The translations under genes were made by a program, and so were the position numbers. Below are positions 16,789 through 26,692 of a stretch of DNA of 64,000 nucleotides, piece by piece (position 1 is the stretch's first letter; the number at the start of each line of letters is the position of its first letter). Location of the stretch: the NCBI GenBank assembly GCA_002050355.1, contig MWYY01000058.1:32933-96932 (forward strand), written 5' to 3'. Under the pieces are notes generated by a model. That model was not told the origin of the DNA. It was given only the letters and a program-made list of their open reading frames with translations, and did not search any database. The DNA is from Acidobacteria bacterium 28-9 (GTDB lineage Bacteria; Acidobacteriota; Blastocatellia; Pyrinomonadales; Pyrinomonadaceae).

Positions 16789-17850
16789 TTAGGGAATATC
16801 AACTCCCAATTCTTTTCCTGAAAATGTAAAACTCGGACGTTTTCTGCCTTTCATAAATTTGGCAGCGGTTTGCGACAGCGCGGTTACCAGCAGCGGCAAG
16901 GCGATTGACGGGTCGCAGGCAACGTAAGAAGTGGTTGCGTTTTTCAGAAGTTTGCCGAAAAGCTGCGTGTGGTTGCCGCCGATTGAAGGAGTTCTGACAT
17001 CGAGCGGCACGGAATCGGTCGTAATTGAAACGGCGTATTTATGACCGCGCGGCGTCGTTCTGGTAATGTACGATGAAACTTCTGCCATATTAACCATACT
17101 TTGGCTGCAAATGCTTCCCAAAGTGATAATGCCGGAATTGCGCGTTTTTTGCGAAATCGTCATCATTTCCATCGTGTCCTGCGTGATGTCGAAATTAAAC
17201 TGAACTTTCTTTTCAAACCGAGCACGCGCTATGCCTATTGAAAGCTGACTCTGTAGTAAATCGGGGCAATAAACAGGAACGCGCGATTTAAAAGCCGCCG
17301 TCAAAATGCCGTCTTCGTGAGCGATTTCAGCTAGTTCGCGTCCTAGAAGATGGAGAAACTCGCGGATTGAATACGAACGCGAAAGCTCCAATTGATTGAT
17401 AACACTGCCAATCCATTCATCGGCTTCGCGGTATTCTTCCTGATTGGCAAGCAAGTCGCCCATTCGCATAACCTCAGACGCTTCCAGTTCGTCGTCACCC
17501 ATCGAAGGATGCGCTTGATAATGATTACGACCGAGAATTTCGTGAATATCGTGAAACAAAACCGTGCCGGATAACACCAAAACATCGACAAAGCGATTTT
17601 TGATAACATACGCCAGCAGACGGCGCATACCAGAAGGAATCAAATTTCCGGAACCGCATAGGTAAATAGTCGCGTTATCATCGAGCATATCTAGCCAGAT
17701 GCGATGCGCTTCGGCAAGCTGTTTTGCTCCAAAACCCGCGCCTTCCATCTTCTCCAGAAGTCCTGCAACCGAACGGTCGCGGTCAACCGGAATCGGTCTG
17801 GTCGGAACGGTTAAAAATTTTGAAGCCTTCGATTTCTTTTGAGTAGCCAT
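16789..17850 (-). CDS. Deoxyhypusine-synthase-family protein
   Basis: 353 aa. The sequence has the DHS fold landmarks: the NAD-binding CGSGNLIPSGMRRLL segment, LSGTVLFHDIHEILG, and a C-terminal region with SVPLDVRTPSIGGNH and LPLLVTALSQTAAKF. In eukaryotes and archaea DHS modifies eIF5A, but bacteria have no eIF5A, and bacterial DHS homologues are linked to polyamine synthesis (homospermidine or spermidine by aminobutyl transfer). Lying between speA and speB strongly supports a polyamine product made from putrescine or agmatine. The catalytic Lys typical of DHS was not placed with certainty, so the exact reaction is open. Confidence 0.8.
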   Translation of the reverse strand: MATQKKSKASKFLTVPTRPIPVDRDRSVAGLLEKMEGAGFGAKQLAEAHRIWLDMLDDNATIYLCGSGNLIPSGMRRLLAYVIKNRFVDVLVLSGTVLFHDIHEILGRNHYQAHPSMGDDELEASEVMRMGDLLANQEEYREADEWIGSVINQLELSRSYSIREFLHLLGRELAEIAHEDGILTAAFKSRVPVYCPDLLQSQLSIGIARARFEKKVQFNFDITQDTMEMMTISQKTRNSGIITLGSICSQSMVNMAEVSSYITRTTPRGHKYAVSITTDSVPLDVRTPSIGGNHTQLFGKLLKNATTSYVACDPSIALPLLVTALSQTAAKFMKGRKRPSFTFSGKELGVDIP

Positions 17851-17889
17851 ACTTTCTCCAAATAAACTTTCTTAAAATAAAACTCTATA

Positions 17890-18123
17890 TTACTTAACAT
17901 CAACTTCTTCGGTCGTGTAAAATTCTAAATAACTACACACAACGCAGCGAAACACTTGAACATTAAAAGTTGTTCTGCCCGATGTTTTAAGCACTGTCCA
18001 GACAGATTTTTCAGGCTGACCCTCAACCCAGGTTTGCTGATATTTTCCGCCGTAACTGCGGTCTAAAATAAATCCCTGTAACATTATGCCTTCGCATTTT
18101 GAGCATTTAATTTCGGTTTGCAT
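17890..18123 (-). CDS. Small zinc-ribbon protein in the polyamine cluster
   Basis: 77 aa with two Cys pairs (CSKCEGIMLQGF near the N terminus and FRCVVCSYLEFY near the C terminus) that would form one zinc ribbon. The rest (GKYQQTWVEGQPEKSVW) resembles short proteins annotated as PF20097-type or hypothetical zinc proteins. It sits between speA and the DHS-like gene on the same strand. Function unknown. Confidence 0.7.
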   Translation of the reverse strand: MQTEIKCSKCEGIMLQGFILDRSYGGKYQQTWVEGQPEKSVWTVLKTSGRTTFNVQVFRCVVCSYLEFYTTEEVDVK

Positions 18124-18140
18124 AAATTAAATTTAATTAA

Positions 18141-18196
18141 GAATTTCAAATTATGAATGAACGGAATGATCCTCTTTAATTCCTAATTTGAAATTC
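18141..18196. repeat. 13-bp inverted repeat upstream of the zinc-ribbon gene's operon partner
   Basis: GAATTTCAAATTA and its exact complement flank a 30-nt spacer directly after the speA stop (18205). It could act as a weak terminator or mRNA-processing hairpin after speA. Confidence 0.6.
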
Positions 18197-18204
18197 GTAA
18201 TTTT

Positions 18205-20130
18205 CTACTCGCTTCCGTTCGGCGAAAGATATGTGTAACCGTCAACCTGTTTTTCGTAGAATTCGATTAGTTTATCGCCTTCTTTTACGGAAAGTTCGCC
18301 TTCCTTTATTTGCTGCATCACGTTGCGCCTAAACTGGTCGTGCAGTTGCGCGGCGTCGTACCGCACAACCGATAAAGAATCACCGATTGTTCCGCCTTGT
18401 ATAACTTTTTTTATAATATAACCGTCTTCGCCAATATGAATGTGCGCTTCGTGCGGCACGCCGAACAAGTTGTGATTGTTTCCCATTACTTCCTGGTATG
18501 CGCCGACGAGCATCATCGCCAGATAATACGGCTCGCCTTTTTCCAATTTGTGCAGTTCTAGAACAGATTTAACGTCGTGTAAATCAACGAATTTATCAAC
18601 AATTCCGTCCGAATCGCAGGTAATATCACACAATGTAGCATATTCTGTCGGTTTTTTGTTGAGTTTGTGAATTGGAACAATCGGAAAAAGCTGCTCTAAA
18701 GCCCAATTGTCCGGCATTGAACGGAAGACGGAAAAGTTTGTTAAATACTTAGCGCAGAGCAGACGGCGCAACTCGTCAAACTCTTCTGCCACATACTTTT
18801 TCTGTTGTGCAAACTCGTCGGCGCGCTCGCAGACATCCCAAAAAAGAACTTCGCCCTTACCACGGTCTTCGAGCGAAATCAAGCCGAGGTTAAACATCGT
18901 AAAAAGTTCTTCGCGCTGTTCGAGCGCGTCGTGATAGTATTCGCGATAATTTTTTGCCGAGATGCTTTCGCGCAAATCGTGAAGCTCTTTGACCACTTGC
19001 GGGTCGTCCTCGTCGAGCTTAAGTTCGGTCAAATCTTCAACGACGGTTTCGATTTCGTCCTGCACGTTAGTAACTAAAAGCGCGTGATAAGCGGAAAGAT
19101 AGCGCCCGCTTTCCTGTATAATCGTCGGATGAGGCACGTCTTCGTCATCGCAAACCGTTTTTATAACGTAAATTACGTCGTTGGCAAATTCCTGCGCGTT
19201 GTAGTTTGCGGACGATTCGTAAGAAGTGCGCGAGCCGTCATAATCGACCGCCATTCCGCCGCCGACATCCAGGAATTGAATCGGTATCTGCATCTGACGG
19301 ATTTTCGCATAAGTGCGCGCCGCTTCCTTCATCGCATTTTTGATGCGCTTTATATCTGTGAGCTGCGAGCCGATATGAAAATGCAGAAGTTTGAACATAT
19401 CAATTCGTCCGGCTTCATTCAGACGGCGAATGCATTCCAAAATCTCCGTCGTCGTCAAACCGAACTTGGCTGCTTCGCCGCCGCTCTTTTCCCACTTTCC
19501 CGAACCTTTCGAGTAAAGTTTGACGCGCAAACCAATCATCGGAAGTGCTGTTACGGGATTTTCCGCCGTAACTTCTTCGGCGAGTTTTATAGTGTTTTCA
19601 AGCTCGCTCAGTTTTTCGATAACAATAACGACGTTTTTCCCCGCCTGTGCGCCGGCAAACGCGAGACGAATAAAATCCCTGTCCTTAAAGCCGTTTAAAA
19701 CAAGCAAGCTATCAGGCGATTGTTCAAGCGCAAGCGCGGCGTAAAGTTCCGCTTTGGAACCGGCTTCCAAACCGAAATTGTAACGTTTGCCTTCGCGCAG
19801 GTATTCTTCGACGACGGCGCGATTTTGATTGACCTTCATCGGATAGACACACATATGTCCGCCGCGGTAGTCGAATTCCCGTATGGAATTTTTAAAGGCT
19901 TTCTGGAGTTTGCGAACTTGTCCGGCGAGAAGTTGCGGAAACCGAAGCAGAACCGGCGTTTTAATGCCCCGTTTGCTCAAATCATCAATAATTTCTTTAA
20001 CGTCCGCCGTTAGATTATCGTTTTCAGCGGCGCGGACAATCAAATTTCCCTTACGATTTACGCCGAAATAATTTGCGCCCCAATTTTCAATGCCGTAAGT
20101 TTCGGTAGTCTGCTCAATAATTGCGCTCAA
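18205..20130 (-). CDS. speA: Biosynthetic arginine decarboxylase
   Basis: 641 aa, the usual SpeA length. It converts arginine to agmatine using PLP. Family features: PLP-lysine motif YPMKVNQNR, GLEAGSKAEL, LHFHIGSQLTDI, the glycine-rich phosphate loop in FLDVGGGMAVDYDG, QESGRYLSAYHALL, and the C-terminal CDITCDSDG and GAYQEVMGNNHNLFG motifs. The start is a TTG (20130) with GGAG upstream; the next in-frame starts would cut the conserved N terminus (YGIENWGANYFGVN). First gene of the polyamine group that continues with the DHS-like protein and agmatinase. Confidence 0.95.
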   Translation of the reverse strand: MSAIIEQTTETYGIENWGANYFGVNRKGNLIVRAAENDNLTADVKEIIDDLSKRGIKTPVLLRFPQLLAGQVRKLQKAFKNSIREFDYRGGHMCVYPMKVNQNRAVVEEYLREGKRYNFGLEAGSKAELYAALALEQSPDSLLVLNGFKDRDFIRLAFAGAQAGKNVVIVIEKLSELENTIKLAEEVTAENPVTALPMIGLRVKLYSKGSGKWEKSGGEAAKFGLTTTEILECIRRLNEAGRIDMFKLLHFHIGSQLTDIKRIKNAMKEAARTYAKIRQMQIPIQFLDVGGGMAVDYDGSRTSYESSANYNAQEFANDVIYVIKTVCDDEDVPHPTIIQESGRYLSAYHALLVTNVQDEIETVVEDLTELKLDEDDPQVVKELHDLRESISAKNYREYYHDALEQREELFTMFNLGLISLEDRGKGEVLFWDVCERADEFAQQKKYVAEEFDELRRLLCAKYLTNFSVFRSMPDNWALEQLFPIVPIHKLNKKPTEYATLCDITCDSDGIVDKFVDLHDVKSVLELHKLEKGEPYYLAMMLVGAYQEVMGNNHNLFGVPHEAHIHIGEDGYIIKKVIQGGTIGDSLSVVRYDAAQLHDQFRRNVMQQIKEGELSVKEGDKLIEFYEKQVDGYTYLSPNGSE

Positions 20131-20463
20131 ATACGTTTCTCCAAAAATATAAGTACCGAATAGAAATTTCCGGCAGGTAAGATGAAAACTTATAAGTTAT
20201 AAGAAATTTAACAAAAAACAAAACTGAGAACAACAACTTTTTTTACACGAAGTATTTAAGAAGTATTTATAACGAATTATTTAATCGAAGTTTCAAGTTT
20301 TGAGGTTGCATTTCGGTGCTGCAAACAAAAACACACAAAAAAAAATATCAAAAAGAGCGTTTTGAACTTGTCCGTGTCTGTTGTAAAATCGCTCCATATT
20401 TGCCTGTGAAAAAATTCGCAAAATCAATTTAATTTGTTTTCTCAAGGCACAACAGGAGATTTA
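20131..20463. other. Intergenic region between divergent speA and glnA
   Basis: About 330 bp without a gene. It is AT-rich, contains the perfect palindrome AACTTATAAGTT near 20187 and a short direct repeat (GAAGTATTTA twice near 20258). It must hold the speA and glnA promoters, but no confident operator or riboswitch is seen. Confidence 0.5.
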
Positions 20464-21885
20464 ATGAACTCAAAAAACGTATTGAACTATGTTGCAGAAC
20501 AGGGCGCAAAATTTGTTTCCGTGCGCTTTACTGATTTAATCGGTTCCTGGCATCACCTAACTTACCCGATTGACCAGTTGACGGAAGATTCTTTTGAAGA
20601 AGGTTTCGGTTTCGACGCTTCCAGTTTGAGAGGTTGGGCGGCAATCAACGAATCGGATATGCTGCTCGTGCCTGACCCTTCGCGTTTCTGGCTTGACCCG
20701 TTCACCGAAGAGACGACCGTGTGTCTGATTGCTAACGTGGTTGACCCGATTACAAAAGAAGGTTACGGTCTCGACCCACGTTCGATTGCCATTCGAGCGG
20801 AAAGTTATCTGAAATTTACCGGTATTGCCGACACGATTTACATCGGACCGGAAGCCGAATTCTTCGTTTTCGACGAAGTTTTTTATCAAAACGACCCGCA
20901 AGGCGCGAGATATTCGATAAATTCCGAAGAAGGGCATTGGAATACGGGGCGCAACGGAAACGAAAATCAACCGAACTTCGGCAATCACATTCGACCGAAA
21001 GAAGGATATGTTCCGGTTTCGCCCGCCGATACCTTGATTGATTTGCGTAATGCCATCTCGCTCGTTTTAGCCGAATGCGGCATTGTCGTTGAATGTCATC
21101 ACCACGAAGTTGCCACTGCCGGACAATGCGAAATTGATTTTCGGTTTTCCAATCTTCTGCACACGGCTGACAACTTGATGCTTTTCAAATATGTCGTCAA
21201 AAACACGGCTTACGCACACGGCAAAACCGCGACTTTTATGCCAAAGCCGCTTTACGGCGACAACGGTTCGGGAATGCACGTCCACCAGTCGCTTTGGAAA
21301 GACGGATATCCATTGTTCGGCGGTGACCAATATGCCGGATTGTCAGAAATGGCAAAATTTTACATCGGCGGTCTTCTTAAACACGCGCCCGCGCTCGTTG
21401 CCTTCGCCGCGCCGACGACAAACAGTTATAAACGGCTCGTTCCGGGTTTTGAAGCGCCCGTAAATCTTGCTTATTCGGCTCGGAATCGTTCAGCCGCCGT
21501 AAGAATTCCGATGTTTTCTCAATCACCGAAAGCCAAACGTCTTGAATTTCGCCCGCCCGACCCGGCGTGCAACCCGTATATCACATTTGCCGCGCTGATG
21601 ATGGCTGGACTCGACGGCGTGCAGAACCGCATTGACCCGGGCGAGCCTCTCGACAAAGACATTTACGATTTGTCGCCCGAAGAATTAAAGAACGTTCCGA
21701 ATCTTCCGGGAACATTGGACGAAGCTTTGACAGAACTTGAAAACGACCACGAATTTCTACTCAAAGGTGATGTTTTTACAACCGACATCATCGAACGTTG
21801 GATAAACTACAAACGCGAAAAGGAAATAAAACCGCTTCGACTGCGCCCGCATCCGCTTGAGTTTTCGATGTATTACGACATTTAA
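20464..21885 (+). CDS. glnA: Glutamine synthetase, type I
   Basis: 473 aa from the ATG at 20464, which has AGGAG seven nt upstream; the ORF-track TTG at 20434 would add ten residues before that ribosome site. GlnA makes glutamine from glutamate, ammonium and ATP. Visible motifs: [42 protein letters not shown], the ATP-binding [35 protein letters not shown], and the adenylylation loop [19 protein letters not shown] with its Tyr, so GlnE-type control is possible. A terminator follows. It fits the nitrogen theme of the neighbouring arginine and cyanophycin genes. Confidence 0.96.
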   Translation: MNSKNVLNYVAEQGAKFVSVRFTDLIGSWHHLTYPIDQLTEDSFEEGFGFDASSLRGWAAINESDMLLVPDPSRFWLDPFTEETTVCLIANVVDPITKEGYGLDPRSIAIRAESYLKFTGIADTIYIGPEAEFFVFDEVFYQNDPQGARYSINSEEGHWNTGRNGNENQPNFGNHIRPKEGYVPVSPADTLIDLRNAISLVLAECGIVVECHHHEVATAGQCEIDFRFSNLLHTADNLMLFKYVVKNTAYAHGKTATFMPKPLYGDNGSGMHVHQSLWKDGYPLFGGDQYAGLSEMAKFYIGGLLKHAPALVAFAAPTTNSYKRLVPGFEAPVNLAYSARNRSAAVRIPMFSQSPKAKRLEFRPPDPACNPYITFAALMMAGLDGVQNRIDPGEPLDKDIYDLSPEELKNVPNLPGTLDEALTELENDHEFLLKGDVFTTDIIERWINYKREKEIKPLRLRPHPLEFSMYYDI

Positions 21886-21901
21886 TTGACAACAAAACAA
21901 A

Positions 21902-21957
21902 TTAGCCACGCCTTTAAACGAATAAAAAAATAAAAATTCGTGTAAGCGCGTGGCTAA
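21902..21957 (+). terminator. Stem-loop after glnA
   Basis: TTAGCCACGC pairs exactly with GCGTGGCTAA, with an inner ACGAAT/ATTCGT pairing, 17 bp after the glnA stop. The stem is followed by AAAACTTG rather than a T run, so termination would be imperfect. Confidence 0.65.
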
Positions 21958-21960
21958 AAC

Positions 21961-22551
21961 TTGTTTATGAAAATCAAACCGTTAATTTTAGAAGGCAAAT
22001 TCGTGCGCCTCGAACCTTTGCGTCTGGAACATTTTGATAGTTTGACTGAAGTCGGGCTTGACGAATCGCTCTGGCTCTGGACGGCAGCAATTGTAAGGAA
22101 TAAAGAAGATATGTGGCGGTATGTCGAAACCGCGCTCGATGAGTTCAAGCGAAAAATTTCTTTGCCGTTTGTAACTGTCGAGAAATCTTCCGGTAACATT
22201 ATCGGCTCGACTCGTTTTGGAAATATTAATGTTCAAAGTCGCCGGGCGGAAATTGGCTGGACGTGGATAAATCCGCAATGGCAAAGGACGCAAATCAATA
22301 CCGAAGCGAAATTGTTGATGCTCTCCCACGCCTTTGAGACCTGGAACTGCATTCGCGTCGAACTAAAAACCGACGTGTTAAATGAAAAATCCAGAAACGC
22401 AATCAAACGTCTCGGCGCGCGGGAAGAAGGCATTTTGCGCCGCCATACAATTACCGAATCGGGACGAATTCGTGATACGGTTTATTACAGCATTCTCGAT
22501 ACGGAATGGCAGAACGTTAAAAATAATCTTCAAACAAAACTCGAAGTATAA
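21961..22551 (+). CDS. GNAT N-acetyltransferase (RimJ/RimL type)
   Basis: 196 aa. It has the layout of the RimJ/RimL subgroup: LEGKFVRLEPLRLEHFDSL at the start, IGSTRFGNINVQSRRAEIGW, the acetyl-CoA segment WINPQWQRTQINTEAKLLML (a Q-R-x-x-I/G variant of the P loop), and the late RVELKTDVLNEKSRNAIKRL motif typical of the subgroup. Such enzymes acetylate protein N termini or small amines. The substrate is unknown. It follows glnA by 75 bp and may be read through from it. Confidence 0.85.
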   Translation: MFMKIKPLILEGKFVRLEPLRLEHFDSLTEVGLDESLWLWTAAIVRNKEDMWRYVETALDEFKRKISLPFVTVEKSSGNIIGSTRFGNINVQSRRAEIGWTWINPQWQRTQINTEAKLLMLSHAFETWNCIRVELKTDVLNEKSRNAIKRLGAREEGILRRHTITESGRIRDTVYYSILDTEWQNVKNNLQTKLEV

Positions 22552-22714
22552 TTGCAGGAAGTACATATAGTTTTCACAAAATTTCGGTCATTTTATACAA
22601 TTGCAATAATCAATTGGATTTTATTGTGAATGGAATTCTCAATAAATTAAAACTTTCCATAACTAACTTTAGGTATCCGAAAACTTTACAACATAAGTTA
22701 TAATAAAAATCGTT

Positions 22715-23002
22715 ATGGATAAATTTAGTGTAATTTGCCCTTGCTGCGAAATGACTTTGACGATAGACGCTGTCACTGGCGCGCTTCTCGCATCGGAAGA
22801 AAAAACCAAGACACACGGCACGTTTGAAGATTTAAAGGGCGAACTCGACAAACAGAAAAACTTGCGCGAACAGCTTTTCGTTCAGGAAAGTCAGGCGCAA
22901 AAAGACCGCTCGCGGATTCTGGAAGAAAAATTTCAGGAAGCGAAAAAGCGAGCAGAAGGTGATATTGGAAAACCGTTTAAGAATCCCTTGGACTTGGATT
23001 AA
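22715..23002 (+). CDS. Small zinc-binding, coiled-coil hypothetical protein
   Basis: 95 aa. N-terminal CPCCEMTLTIDAVTGALLAS holds a single CxxC pair and looks like a nucleic-acid-type beta hairpin; the rest is a charged helix (KDRSRILEEKFQEAKKRAEG). Found in this arrangement it resembles small proteins common next to TPR proteins in acidobacteria. It is 7 nt upstream of the TPR gene and likely co-transcribed with it. Function unknown. Confidence 0.7.
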   Translation: MDKFSVICPCCEMTLTIDAVTGALLASEEKTKTHGTFEDLKGELDKQKNLREQLFVQESQAQKDRSRILEEKFQEAKKRAEGDIGKPFKNPLDLD

Positions 23003-23009
23003 CTGAAAA

Positions 23010-24224
23010 TTGAAGACGATTTCACATTATTGTCAGAAATGCCGAGCTGCAAATCAAGCGGGTGAAAAAAATTGTCACGCCTGCGGGACGCGCTTGATGC
23101 TCGTCGTATTTCCGGCTTCGATTCGTCACGATGAGGGAATTATTCCGTCTTATTACGAAGACCATTTGCTTGAAAGAGTTTCGCTGCTCGAACTACAACT
23201 GGCGCAGGCGATTGAAAAAATCGGTATGATGACCGCGTTTTTTGCCCGCGAAGCTAAAGAACTCAAAAAAGACCAAAAATTTATCCGTGAGTTCTCCGAT
23301 GCATTAAAAAAGTTTAACCCGCAGATTGCCGACGAAATTAATAAAAAGCACAACGATGATTATCTCCAAAAAGTTGAAAAGTTTGAGTTTGCTGACAAAC
23401 AGAAACGTTTTTTAAAAGATGTTCTACTACACCACGATAAGCCGAATGCACAGCTTTTTATACATCTTTTGAAAGAAGGAGTTCGACTGCTTGAGCAAAA
23501 AGAAGAAAGGCAAGCCTTTCAAATGCTCGAACGCGCCGCGCTGCTTTCGGCGCAAAATGTTCCTCTGCTGGTTTTTATTGCCGAAAATTTTTACCGTGCG
23601 GACAAATTTGAAGAATCGAAATTTTATCTTGAAAAAGCGTTTGAACTCGCGCCGGAAAATGAAAAAATACTGTTATTGCTTGGCGCAATTTATGCAGATG
23701 CGGGTGAAACGGAAAAGGCTAGAAAATTTTTGAGCGTTTTGGCAAACAATGAAAAAACTTTAGTTTTCGTTCACTTTGTCTGGGGAATGATGGCGGCATT
23801 CGAGGAAAATTGGACTGAAGCCCTCGTCGCATTTAAACAATCTTTGAGTAACGTCAACCTTCCCGAATTGAACTATTTAATCGGCTGCGTTTATTTTCAA
23901 CTTGAGCGATTTGACGCTGCTTTGCAGTTTTTCCAAAATTCCGCTTCACTTGATTCCAATTTTTCAGATGCGTGGTTTATGCAAAGCGTAATTTATAAAA
24001 TTTGGAACGAGAGCGAGAACGAGAAAATAACCTTAAAGACGATTTCAGAAAAAAGGGAAGCGGGCGCGCAATGTCTCGAATACTTGAGCGGCAAAAAACC
24101 GACGAATGTGCAAATCGCTCTGCCGTTTCTTCATTTCAAAAAAACAAAAAAGAATTTAATGTCGGGCGGCTCACCGCGCTTGAACAGATTTTTCCGCGAG
24201 CAGATTTACAAAGTTATCGAATAA
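23010..24224 (+). CDS. Zinc-ribbon and TPR repeat protein
   Basis: 404 aa. N terminus HYCQKCRAANQAGEKNCHAC is a double CxxC zinc ribbon; a helical stretch follows, then several TPR-like repeats in the C-terminal two thirds (LEKAFELAPENEKILLLLGA, ALVAFKQSLSNVNLPELNYL, ALQFFQNSASLDSNFSDAWF). It is likely a cytoplasmic scaffold, since no signal peptide or TM segment is seen. The gene lies in a compact run with the 95-aa gene and pyrF. Confidence 0.8.
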   Translation: MKTISHYCQKCRAANQAGEKNCHACGTRLMLVVFPASIRHDEGIIPSYYEDHLLERVSLLELQLAQAIEKIGMMTAFFAREAKELKKDQKFIREFSDALKKFNPQIADEINKKHNDDYLQKVEKFEFADKQKRFLKDVLLHHDKPNAQLFIHLLKEGVRLLEQKEERQAFQMLERAALLSAQNVPLLVFIAENFYRADKFEESKFYLEKAFELAPENEKILLLLGAIYADAGETEKARKFLSVLANNEKTLVFVHFVWGMMAAFEENWTEALVAFKQSLSNVNLPELNYLIGCVYFQLERFDAALQFFQNSASLDSNFSDAWFMQSVIYKIWNESENEKITLKTISEKREAGAQCLEYLSGKKPTNVQIALPFLHFKKTKKNLMSGGSPRLNRFFREQIYKVIE

Positions 24225-24228
24225 AACC

Positions 24229-24996
24229 GTGAACAAAAATCCGATAATCGTTGCGCTGGACGTGGAAACTGCCGCCGAAGCGCGGGAAATCATCAATGAA
24301 TTGCGCGAAAATGTCGGCGCTTTCAAAATCGGCTTGCAACTTTTTTCGGCGGCAGGCGCATCTTTCGTGCGTGAGGTTGTGGAATCGGGCGTCAAAATTT
24401 TTCTCGACTTGAAATTCCACGATATACCGACTACGGTGGCGAAAGCGTCAATCGAAGTTGCGAGAATGGGTGTTTGGATGTTTAATGTCCACGCGCTCGG
24501 CGGTGGCGAAATGATGCGTAGAGCCGTCGAAGCCGTGAGCGAAGTTTGCGCGAAAGAAAATCTAACCAAACCGAAAATAATCGGAGTAACCGTTTTGACA
24601 AGCTCAAACGAAGAAACTTTGCGTGAAGTAGGAATTGAAAACCCCTCTAATACACAGGTTGTAAATCTGGCGCGGCTTTCGGCAAAATGCGGCTTAGACG
24701 GCGTAGTCGCCTCGCCGCACGAAGTCGCCGCGATTAGAAAAAATGTCAAAAACGAAAAATTTTTAATCGTTACGCCCGGAATAAGAAGTCAGGCGGCAAA
24801 AACTGAAGAACGAAGACCAGGAAATAAAGACCAATTTGAAACTTATGAAGACCAAAAGCGTGTAATGACTGCGGTCAAAGCCCTTAAAGCCGGTTCTGAT
24901 TTTCTTGTCATCGGACGTCCGATTTTACAGGCGAAAGACAAAATTAGCGCAGTGTCGAAAATTTTAGAAGAAATTAGTTTTAAGAAAGATTTTTAA
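24229..24996 (+). CDS. pyrF: Orotidine 5'-phosphate decarboxylase
   Basis: 255 aa, normal length. Catalyses OMP to UMP, the last step of pyrimidine synthesis. Motifs: PIIVALDVETAAEAREIINE at the start, the catalytic KIFLDLKFHDIPTTV (D-x-K-x-x-D), VVASPHE, VTPGIRSQ, and the phosphate-binding FLVIGRPILQAKD. The start is a GTG 4 nt after the TPR stop, and its stop overlaps the next start by one base, indicating translational coupling. Confidence 0.95.
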   Translation: MNKNPIIVALDVETAAEAREIINELRENVGAFKIGLQLFSAAGASFVREVVESGVKIFLDLKFHDIPTTVAKASIEVARMGVWMFNVHALGGGEMMRRAVEAVSEVCAKENLTKPKIIGVTVLTSSNEETLREVGIENPSNTQVVNLARLSAKCGLDGVVASPHEVAAIRKNVKNEKFLIVTPGIRSQAAKTEERRPGNKDQFETYEDQKRVMTAVKALKAGSDFLVIGRPILQAKDKISAVSKILEEISFKKDF

Positions 24997-26573
24997 TGCT
25001 CAGCTTAAAAGATTCAAATATCAGACCGGAAAAGCTTTTTGCGTTTTTAAGCCTCAACCTGCGCCTTGTTTTTGTGGTTTTTTTGTCTTGTGCATCTATT
25101 GTCGTAACTTTTTTAGTCTTGCACCCTGCCTCATCGGCGCAAAACGTTATCAGTAGGCAAAATCATCTCCCGACGACGATACCGTTTCGCGTCGGGGAAA
25201 AACTGACTTACAACATTTCTTTTAATAAAATTAACAATGCTGCCTATGCGGAAATTTACGCTGTCTCGCGCGGTAAGTTGGGCGAAAAAGACGCCGTCGA
25301 GTTGCGCTCGAAAATAAAGACGATGGATTTGACCAGTTCGGCTTTTTATTTTTTAGACGAGGCGCGCACAACTTATGCTTCGCCTGCAACCTCTTTGCCG
25401 CTCTACATCAGGAAAATTTCAAATGCGGGAGTTTTGCCCAGAGAAACCGTCTATAATTATTTGGTAAATCCGACGGCGACCAACGATTTGCTGACACTTA
25501 TCTATCAAGTGCGAAAGGCGGGCGGCGTTGGAACTTTTTCTTTTCAGGAAAACGAAAAAAATTATGACATTAGTTTGCAAAACACCGTTGGCGAGCGAGT
25601 TAGAACCGGTGCGGGTGAGTTCGATACAAGCGTCTCAATCGTTCTGAGTCATTATCTGATTGATAACGGAATAACGGATTTACGCATCAATTTCAGCGCA
25701 GACGAAGCGCGTATTCCGGTTTTATTTCGTTTCAAAACCGCAAAAGGTGATTTCCGCGCCGAACTAGCAAGTCTGCAAACGGTTGAACCGGAAATTGCAC
25801 CTGTTACGACACCGATGGCAGTAGTGATACAACCGCAAAAAACACCGAAACCGATTGTGACGCCGAAGCCATATATCGAAAACGAACCGCTATCAGCCGA
25901 TTTGCCTTTTGCACTCGGCGAAACTTTGGAATACCAAGTGTCTATGCTGGGCAAGTATCTTGGCAATGTAACGCTGCAGGCTAAAGAACGCAAGCAGTTT
26001 TCAGGACAAGATAGCCTTTTATTAACTGCGACGGCAACCGAAACTCAAGCCGGAAATCCCCTTTTTAACTTAAACGACGGAATTCACGCGCAGGTTAATC
26101 CCGATTCGCTCACGCCGCAACGGATCGAATTAAAATTCACCGGAGCTTTTAATACGTATAATCAAATCGCACAGTTCGACCAGAAAAGCAGTTCTGTAAT
26201 TTTCAACGGCGCAAACTCGGTAGAAATTCCTGTTGGCACGCACAGCATTTTGTCACTGGCTTACGCTATTCGCTCTTTTAACTTGAAACCGAGCAAAGAC
26301 CCGAATAATCCGGTCAATGATACACGCGTTGCCGTCTTTTTAGGTTCGCAAGCCTTTGTTTTCACGCTGCGTCCGTCTAATGCCGAAATTATTAATTTGA
26401 AAGGCGAGAAAATATCAGCGCAGTTAATTTCAATTTCGACCGGAAATCCTGAGATAGACCAATTAGGTTTGCGCCTGTGGCTCGGCAACGACGAGAAGCG
26501 TTTGCCGCTTCGCTTAACCGTCGGAAATTATCAAGCCGACCTGATTTCCGAAACAAAAATTTCACCTAAATAA
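24996..26573 (+). CDS. DUF3108-type secreted protein, two tandem domains
   Basis: 525 aa. After an N-terminal membrane segment (LVFVVFLSCASIVVTFLVLH), two copies of a DUF3108-like beta domain are visible: IPFRVGEKLTYNISFNKINN and, later, LPFALGETLEYQVSMLGKYL, each with the F-x-x-GE-x-L-x-Y pattern. A Pro/Thr-rich linker (VVIQPQKTPKPIVTPKPYIE) joins them. These proteins are presumed periplasmic or outer-membrane associated, of unknown function. Its start overlaps the pyrF stop. Confidence 0.8.
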   Translation: MLSLKDSNIRPEKLFAFLSLNLRLVFVVFLSCASIVVTFLVLHPASSAQNVISRQNHLPTTIPFRVGEKLTYNISFNKINNAAYAEIYAVSRGKLGEKDAVELRSKIKTMDLTSSAFYFLDEARTTYASPATSLPLYIRKISNAGVLPRETVYNYLVNPTATNDLLTLIYQVRKAGGVGTFSFQENEKNYDISLQNTVGERVRTGAGEFDTSVSIVLSHYLIDNGITDLRINFSADEARIPVLFRFKTAKGDFRAELASLQTVEPEIAPVTTPMAVVIQPQKTPKPIVTPKPYIENEPLSADLPFALGETLEYQVSMLGKYLGNVTLQAKERKQFSGQDSLLLTATATETQAGNPLFNLNDGIHAQVNPDSLTPQRIELKFTGAFNTYNQIAQFDQKSSSVIFNGANSVEIPVGTHSILSLAYAIRSFNLKPSKDPNNPVNDTRVAVFLGSQAFVFTLRPSNAEIINLKGEKISAQLISISTGNPEIDQLGLRLWLGNDEKRLPLRLTVGNYQADLISETKISPK

Positions 26574-26692
26574 TTTTCAAACGATTTATTGTTTTCAAAA
26601 CTATTGAATAAACGTTTGTTGAAATTGAAAGCGAATTTCAATTAAGTTACAATTAAATCTCGAAAATAATTTTACGAATCTCAACAGAAATT

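Noticed and set aside
19084-19698. Plus-strand 204-aa ORF
   Set aside because: It is the exact shadow of speA, has an Arg/Phe-rich composition typical of antisense frames, and no family resemblance.
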